NCBI GenBank assembly: GCA_003641545.1 | Contig: QNAU01000035.1 | Span: 1 to 9,635 of the forward strand | Reading direction: 5' to 3' | DNA: 9,635 bases | From: Thermotoga sp. | Lineage (GTDB): Bacteria > Thermotogota > Thermotogae > B21-G9 | In this document: positions 6,790 to 9,635 of the stretch, in pieces | Numbering within the stretch: position 1 is the stretch's first letter | How the letters are laid out: the number at the start of each line of letters is the position of its first letter | Notes under the pieces: model-generated | Database searches by the model: none | Seen by the model: only the letters and a program-made list of their open reading frames with translations | What the model was told of the DNA's origin: nothing | Translations under genes and position numbers: made by a program

Positions 6790-7192
6790 CTCTTCTTCTC
6801 CTTTCGACGATTATCCTTTTCAACTCCTCGACGATCCTCTTTATCGATGTTCCAGGACCGAACACCTCCTTGACCCCCATCTTCTTCAACTCTTCAACAT
6901 CCTCCTCGGGTATGATTCCCCCAACCACGACGGGAACATCCATCCCCATGTCTCTCATTTTTTTAAACAATCTTTCACAAACACTGAGATGAGCACCCGA
7001 AAGGATGGAGAGGGCTATCAAATCCACATCCTCTTGAATCGCAGTGTTTATTATGGAATCCACGGTTTGCCTCAAACCGGTGTATATAACCTCCATGCCA
7101 GCATCCATCAGGGCTCTGGCAACCACCTTGGCACCCCTATCGTGACCATCGAGTCCGGGTTTTGCTATCAGGATCCTGAATTTCTCATCCAT
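6782..7192 (-). CDS. mcmA2: Methylmalonyl-CoA mutase, cobalamin-binding small subunit
   Basis: A 136-residue stand-alone B12-binding domain, the length seen in archaea and some bacteria where the mutase is split into two polypeptides. The base-off cobalamin motif is complete: DGHDRG (15-20) with H17 as the lower cobalt ligand, then LSILSG (61-66) and VVVGG (88-92) around the nucleotide tail. With the large catalytic subunit it would rearrange succinyl-CoA and (R)-methylmalonyl-CoA. That large subunit is not encoded in this window. The ATG at 7190-7192 follows a strong SD (GAGGAGGG, minus strand, about six bases before). It is the first gene of the operon, directly behind the divergent control region with a TATAAT box. 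A cobalamin-binding protein for another mutase (for example isobutyryl-CoA mutase) cannot be excluded, but the neighbours argue for methylmalonyl-CoA. Confidence 0.92.
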   Translation of the reverse strand: MDEKFRILIAKPGLDGHDRGAKVVARALMDAGMEVIYTGLRQTVDSIINTAIQEDVDLIALSILSGAHLSVCERLFKKMRDMGMDVPVVVGGIIPEEDVEELKKMGVKEVFGPGTSIKRIVEELKRIIVERRRRGE

Positions 7193-7210
7193 GAATTTCC
7201 CTCCTCTTTG

Positions 7211-7272
7211 CGATTCGGTTCAGAAGTATTATAACTGAATCTTGTGATTCGGTTGAATCACTCTCCGAATCG
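7211..7272. promoter_or_regulatory. Cluster of GATTCGG repeats, probable operator
   Basis: GATTCGGTT occurs twice in direct orientation (7212-7220 and 7246-7254), and the inverted copy CCGAATC occurs at 7265-7271. CGATTCGG (7211-7218) and CCGAATCG (7265-7272) form a perfect 8-base inverted pair. The second copy is the left arm of an 18-base perfect palindrome, GTGATTCGGTTGAATCAC (7244-7261; 7-base arms, 4-base centre). CTGAATC at 7235-7241 is a further related half-site. The sites flank and overlap the operon promoter. This arrangement is typical of a dimeric regulator's operator region; the regulator itself is not in the window. Confidence 0.6.
7228..7257 (-). promoter_or_regulatory. Promoter of the mcmA2-cheW operon
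   Basis: Read on the minus strand, a perfect -10 box TATAAT lies at 7233-7228. A weak -35 candidate TTCAAC at 7257-7252 stands 18 bases before it. Transcription would begin near 7221, giving a leader of about 28 bases before the mcmA2 ATG, with room for the strong SD. The weak -35 box overlaps the palindrome at 7244-7261, which suggests control by a DNA-binding protein. The -10 match is convincing; the -35 is not. Confidence 0.6.
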
Positions 7273-7321
7273 CATACTGTGGTATCATAATTCGGGGTGT
7301 TGGATGAACAGAACATGGAAT

Positions 7322-7327
7322 GGAGGG
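7322..7327 (+). promoter_or_regulatory. Ribosome binding site that fixes the TTG start of the GH2 gene
   Basis: GGAGGG lies seven bases before TTG 7335-7337. In that frame a TGA at 7329-7331 closes the reading frame just upstream, so no earlier start is possible. The ATG at 7328 is in a different frame that soon ends. The TTG is therefore the best start. Confidence 0.75.
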
Positions 7328-7334
7328 ATGATCC

Positions 7335-9635
7335 TTGAAAATAATTCTAAACGGGGTTTGGAATGTGGAGGATTCTTTGGGTGAGTTCAAATTTGAGGGA
7401 AAAGTTCCGGGAAGTGTTCAGGCGGATTTGATCGAGAGGAACTTGTTCCCACATCCTTACGTTGGAAAGAATGAACTGAAATTCAGGAATCTGGAGGAGA
7501 GGAATTGGACATACGAGAGGGAATTCACCGTCGATCGAATCGATGAAAAGATGAAATACGAACTGGTTTTCGAGGGAATAGACACCGTGGCACGTATCTT
7601 TCTCAACGGAATCTTCGTGGGTGAAACGATGAACATGTTCATGGAATACAGGTTCGACGTGAAGGACAAGTTGAAGGTGGGTAGCAACATCCTCAGGGTC
7701 GAGATGGTCTCACCCGTGAGGTATGCAAAAATTCTCGAGAACAACTTTGGCAGGTTGAAACTACACAGTAACACCTTCAGAGTATACATAAGAAAGGCGC
7801 AGTATTCCTTCGGTTGGGATTGGGGACCGAGGATACCGGTTGTTGGAATATGGAAGGATGTTTACATCGATGTTCATGAGGACGGCGAGCTGTTCGGTTC
7901 AACCGCATACATTCTGGATGAGGATGGTCCAATCCATCTGACCGGATACGTCAGAGGTATCGCGGATGATCTTGAAAAATACGTGGTTGAGGTTCGCATA
8001 GATGGAGAAGAAAAGTTGATGATTCCTTTGAAGATGGAGGGAAATCGCCACAGATTCGACGGAATCTTGGATGAGAAATTGGAATTGTGGTATCCGAAAG
8101 ATGTTGGAGAACCGGTTCTACATGAATTTGAATTCAACCTCCTCAAAGAAGGGAAGTTGATCCATTCGGAGAAGAAGAAGATAGGTCTGAGGACGGTTAG
8201 AGTGGTGAGAGAAGATGACGGTGAAGGTGAGAGTTTCATATTCGAGGTGAATGGAGAGAAAATTTTCACAAAGGGTGCAAATTGGATACCCGCCGATTCC
8301 ATACTCAGCTGGCTCAGGGATGAGGATTACGAAAATCTCGTAAGGATGGCTCACGATGCGAACATGAATATGCTTAGGGTGTGGGGAGGAGGAATATACG
8401 AAAGTGACGTGTTCTACAACATGTGCGATGAGCTTGGCATCATGGTTTGGCAGGATTTCATGTTTGCGTGCGCCGAATATCCGGATCACCTCGAATGGTT
8501 CAGAAAACTCGTGAATGAGGAAGCGGAGCAGATAGTGATAAAGTTGAGACATCATCCGAGTATAGTTCTGTGGTGCGGAAACAACGAAAATAACTGGGGA
8601 TTCGATGAATGGGGATTCGACACGAAGGTGGATGGAATAAATCTGGGCAACAGGTTGTATCTGAACGACTTTCCGAAGATATGCTCCAGAGAGGACCCTT
8701 CAACACCGTATTGGCCCTCGAGTCCATACGGTGGGAAGAAGGCGAATTCGGAGTCCGCCGGTGATCTTCACGTTTGGCATGTGTGGTCTGGATGGGTCGA
8801 TTTCAGAGAATATACAAATGTCAGGGGGAAATTCGTCAGCGAGTTTGGATTTCAATCCGCCCCCTCCATGGAAACGATTCGATTTTTCGCAAAGGAAGAA
8901 GATATGTATCCCTTCTCGGAGGTCATGTTACATCACAACAAGCAGGTGGATGGAATGGAAAGAATCATGAAATTCATCAATTCGGAATTCGGACTTGTGG
9001 TCGATTTCGAATCCATAGTGTATCTCTCCCAGTTGATACAGGCTGAGGCGATAAAAACTGGGGTTGAACACTGGAGAAGTAGAAAATACAGAACAGCAGG
9101 GACTCTGTATTGGCAGTTCAACGACTCATGGCCCGTTTTCAGCTGGTCCTCTGTGGATTACTTCAAGAGACCGAAAGCTCTGTATTATTACACTAAGAGA
9201 TTTTATGCTCCTCTTCTACCTTTGGCGATCAGAAAGGATGAGGTGGAGATATACGTTGTCAACGATCTGAAAAAGCCCATCGAAGGGGAATTGAACGTGG
9301 AATTTTGGGATGTTGAAGGAAATATGATCGATAAGAGAAAAATCGATGCCCACATCCCAGCCGATTCTTCGATGAAGGTAATGAACGTGGATGGAAATGG
9401 TGATTTCCTTCACCTCATCTTGAAATGCGATGGTAAGATGATCGAGAACCACTTGATTTTGAGGAAATTCAGGGAGATCGAATTGAGGGATCCAAAGATC
9501 TCGTGGAAAGTCGAGGGTAAAAAAATAATTTTGAAATCCGAAAAACCAGCCTTTGGAGTTCAAATTGAAAACTGTAAGCCATCCGATAACTATTTGGTGA
9601 TCTTTCCAGGATACATGGTCGAAGTTGATTTCGAA
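7335..9635 (+). CDS. Beta-mannosidase-like glycoside hydrolase, family GH2 (3' end cut)
   Basis: An open frame of 767 codons runs off the window with no stop; close relatives are usually about 780-850 residues, so little is missing. It has the GH2 layout: an N-terminal sugar-binding sandwich (about 1-170) with GIDTVARIFLNG (81-92) and FGWDWGP (159-165), an immunoglobulin-like middle domain, a TIM barrel from about 300, and beta-rich C-terminal parts. Barrel motifs are KGANWIPAD (313-321), WGGGIYE (350-356), WQDFMFACAEYP (372-383), WCGNNE (413-418, acid/base E418), FVSEFGF (nucleophile E503) and WQFNDSWP (593-600). FGWDWGP together with WCGNNE is typical of beta-mannosidases rather than beta-galactosidases. 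It should release mannose from the non-reducing ends of manno-oligosaccharides. No signal peptide is seen, so it is probably cytoplasmic. The start is TTG with SD GGAGGG. It is transcribed divergently from the mcmA2 operon, across the shared repeat-rich region. Confidence 0.92.
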   Translation, partial: MKIILNGVWNVEDSLGEFKFEGKVPGSVQADLIERNLFPHPYVGKNELKFRNLEERNWTYEREFTVDRIDEKMKYELVFEGIDTVARIFLNGIFVGETMNMFMEYRFDVKDKLKVGSNILRVEMVSPVRYAKILENNFGRLKLHSNTFRVYIRKAQYSFGWDWGPRIPVVGIWKDVYIDVHEDGELFGSTAYILDEDGPIHLTGYVRGIADDLEKYVVEVRIDGEEKLMIPLKMEGNRHRFDGILDEKLELWYPKDVGEPVLHEFEFNLLKEGKLIHSEKKKIGLRTVRVVREDDGEGESFIFEVNGEKIFTKGANWIPADSILSWLRDEDYENLVRMAHDANMNMLRVWGGGIYESDVFYNMCDELGIMVWQDFMFACAEYPDHLEWFRKLVNEEAEQIVIKLRHHPSIVLWCGNNENNWGFDEWGFDTKVDGINLGNRLYLNDFPKICSREDPSTPYWPSSPYGGKKANSESAGDLHVWHVWSGWVDFREYTNVRGKFVSEFGFQSAPSMETIRFFAKEEDMYPFSEVMLHHNKQVDGMERIMKFINSEFGLVVDFESIVYLSQLIQAEAIKTGVEHWRSRKYRTAGTLYWQFNDSWPVFSWSSVDYFKRPKALYYYTKRFYAPLLPLAIRKDEVEIYVVNDLKKPIEGELNVEFWDVEGNMIDKRKIDAHIPADSSMKVMNVDGNGDFLHLILKCDGKMIENHLILRKFREIELRDPKISWKVEGKKIILKSEKPAFGVQIENCKPSDNYLVIFPGYMVEVDFE

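Noticed and set aside
7211..7272. Repeats considered as a CRISPR-like array
   Set aside because: The units are only 7-9 bases, unevenly spaced and partly inverted; they fit an operator cluster, not CRISPR.
7304..7384. Small plus-strand frame of 26 codons beginning ATG 7304 (with a second ATG at 7328), a possible leader peptide
   Set aside because: It overlaps the start of the GH2 gene in another frame, has no attenuator-like hairpins or codon runs, and the SD GGAGGG fits the GH2 TTG better.
7457..8727. Three minus-strand open frames of 110-145 codons opposite the GH2 gene
   Set aside because: They lie wholly antisense to a gene with clear GH2 motifs, overlap one another, and show no domain.

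Overview
The window looks like a chromosomal segment from an anaerobic, probably thermophilic bacterium. A member of the Thermotogota or a similar lineage fits best. The grounds are proteins rich in Lys, Glu and Ile, purine-rich Shine-Dalgarno sites (GGAGGG type), GTG and TTG starts, tightly overlapping genes, a chemotaxis gene, glycoside hydrolases, and an archaeal-like methylmalonyl-CoA gene order. No marker gene fixes the taxon, so this is inference.

Left part (1-2443): the last 97 codons of a methyl-accepting chemotaxis protein run in from outside on the plus strand. They are followed by a decayed IS256-family (mutator) transposase at about 312-918. This relic has several frame breaks and a large internal deletion. 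On the minus strand lies a secreted TIM-barrel glycoside hydrolase with a signal peptide (962-2443), whose catalytic motifs look unusual.

Middle (2509-2644): a complete tRNA-Leu with anticodon GAG and encoded CCA sits behind a clear promoter and ends in a T-run. It converges with the operon that comes from the right.

Core (2643-7192, minus strand): a compact seven-gene operon is read right to left: mcmA2 (cobalamin-binding subunit of methylmalonyl-CoA mutase), meaB (mutase-chaperone GTPase), mce (methylmalonyl-CoA epimerase), mmdA (carboxyltransferase), mmdD (OadG-like membrane subunit), mmdC (biotin carrier) and cheW. Most junctions overlap by 4 to 22 bases, or are separated by only 11 to 15. 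Together the enzymes cover succinyl-CoA <-> (R)-methylmalonyl-CoA <-> (S)-methylmalonyl-CoA <-> propionyl-CoA + CO2. The decarboxylation is the kind of step that can pump Na+. The pathway is incomplete here. The catalytic mutase subunit (mcmA1) and the membrane beta subunit of the pump (mmdB/oadB) are both missing, and cheW stands where more pump genes might be expected.

Right part (7193-9635): a 142-base divergent control region holds a consensus -10 box for the operon and a cluster of GATTCGG repeats, including an 18-base perfect palindrome. It separates the operon from a plus-strand GH2 beta-mannosidase-like gene that starts with TTG at 7335 and runs off the end of the window after 767 codons with no stop.
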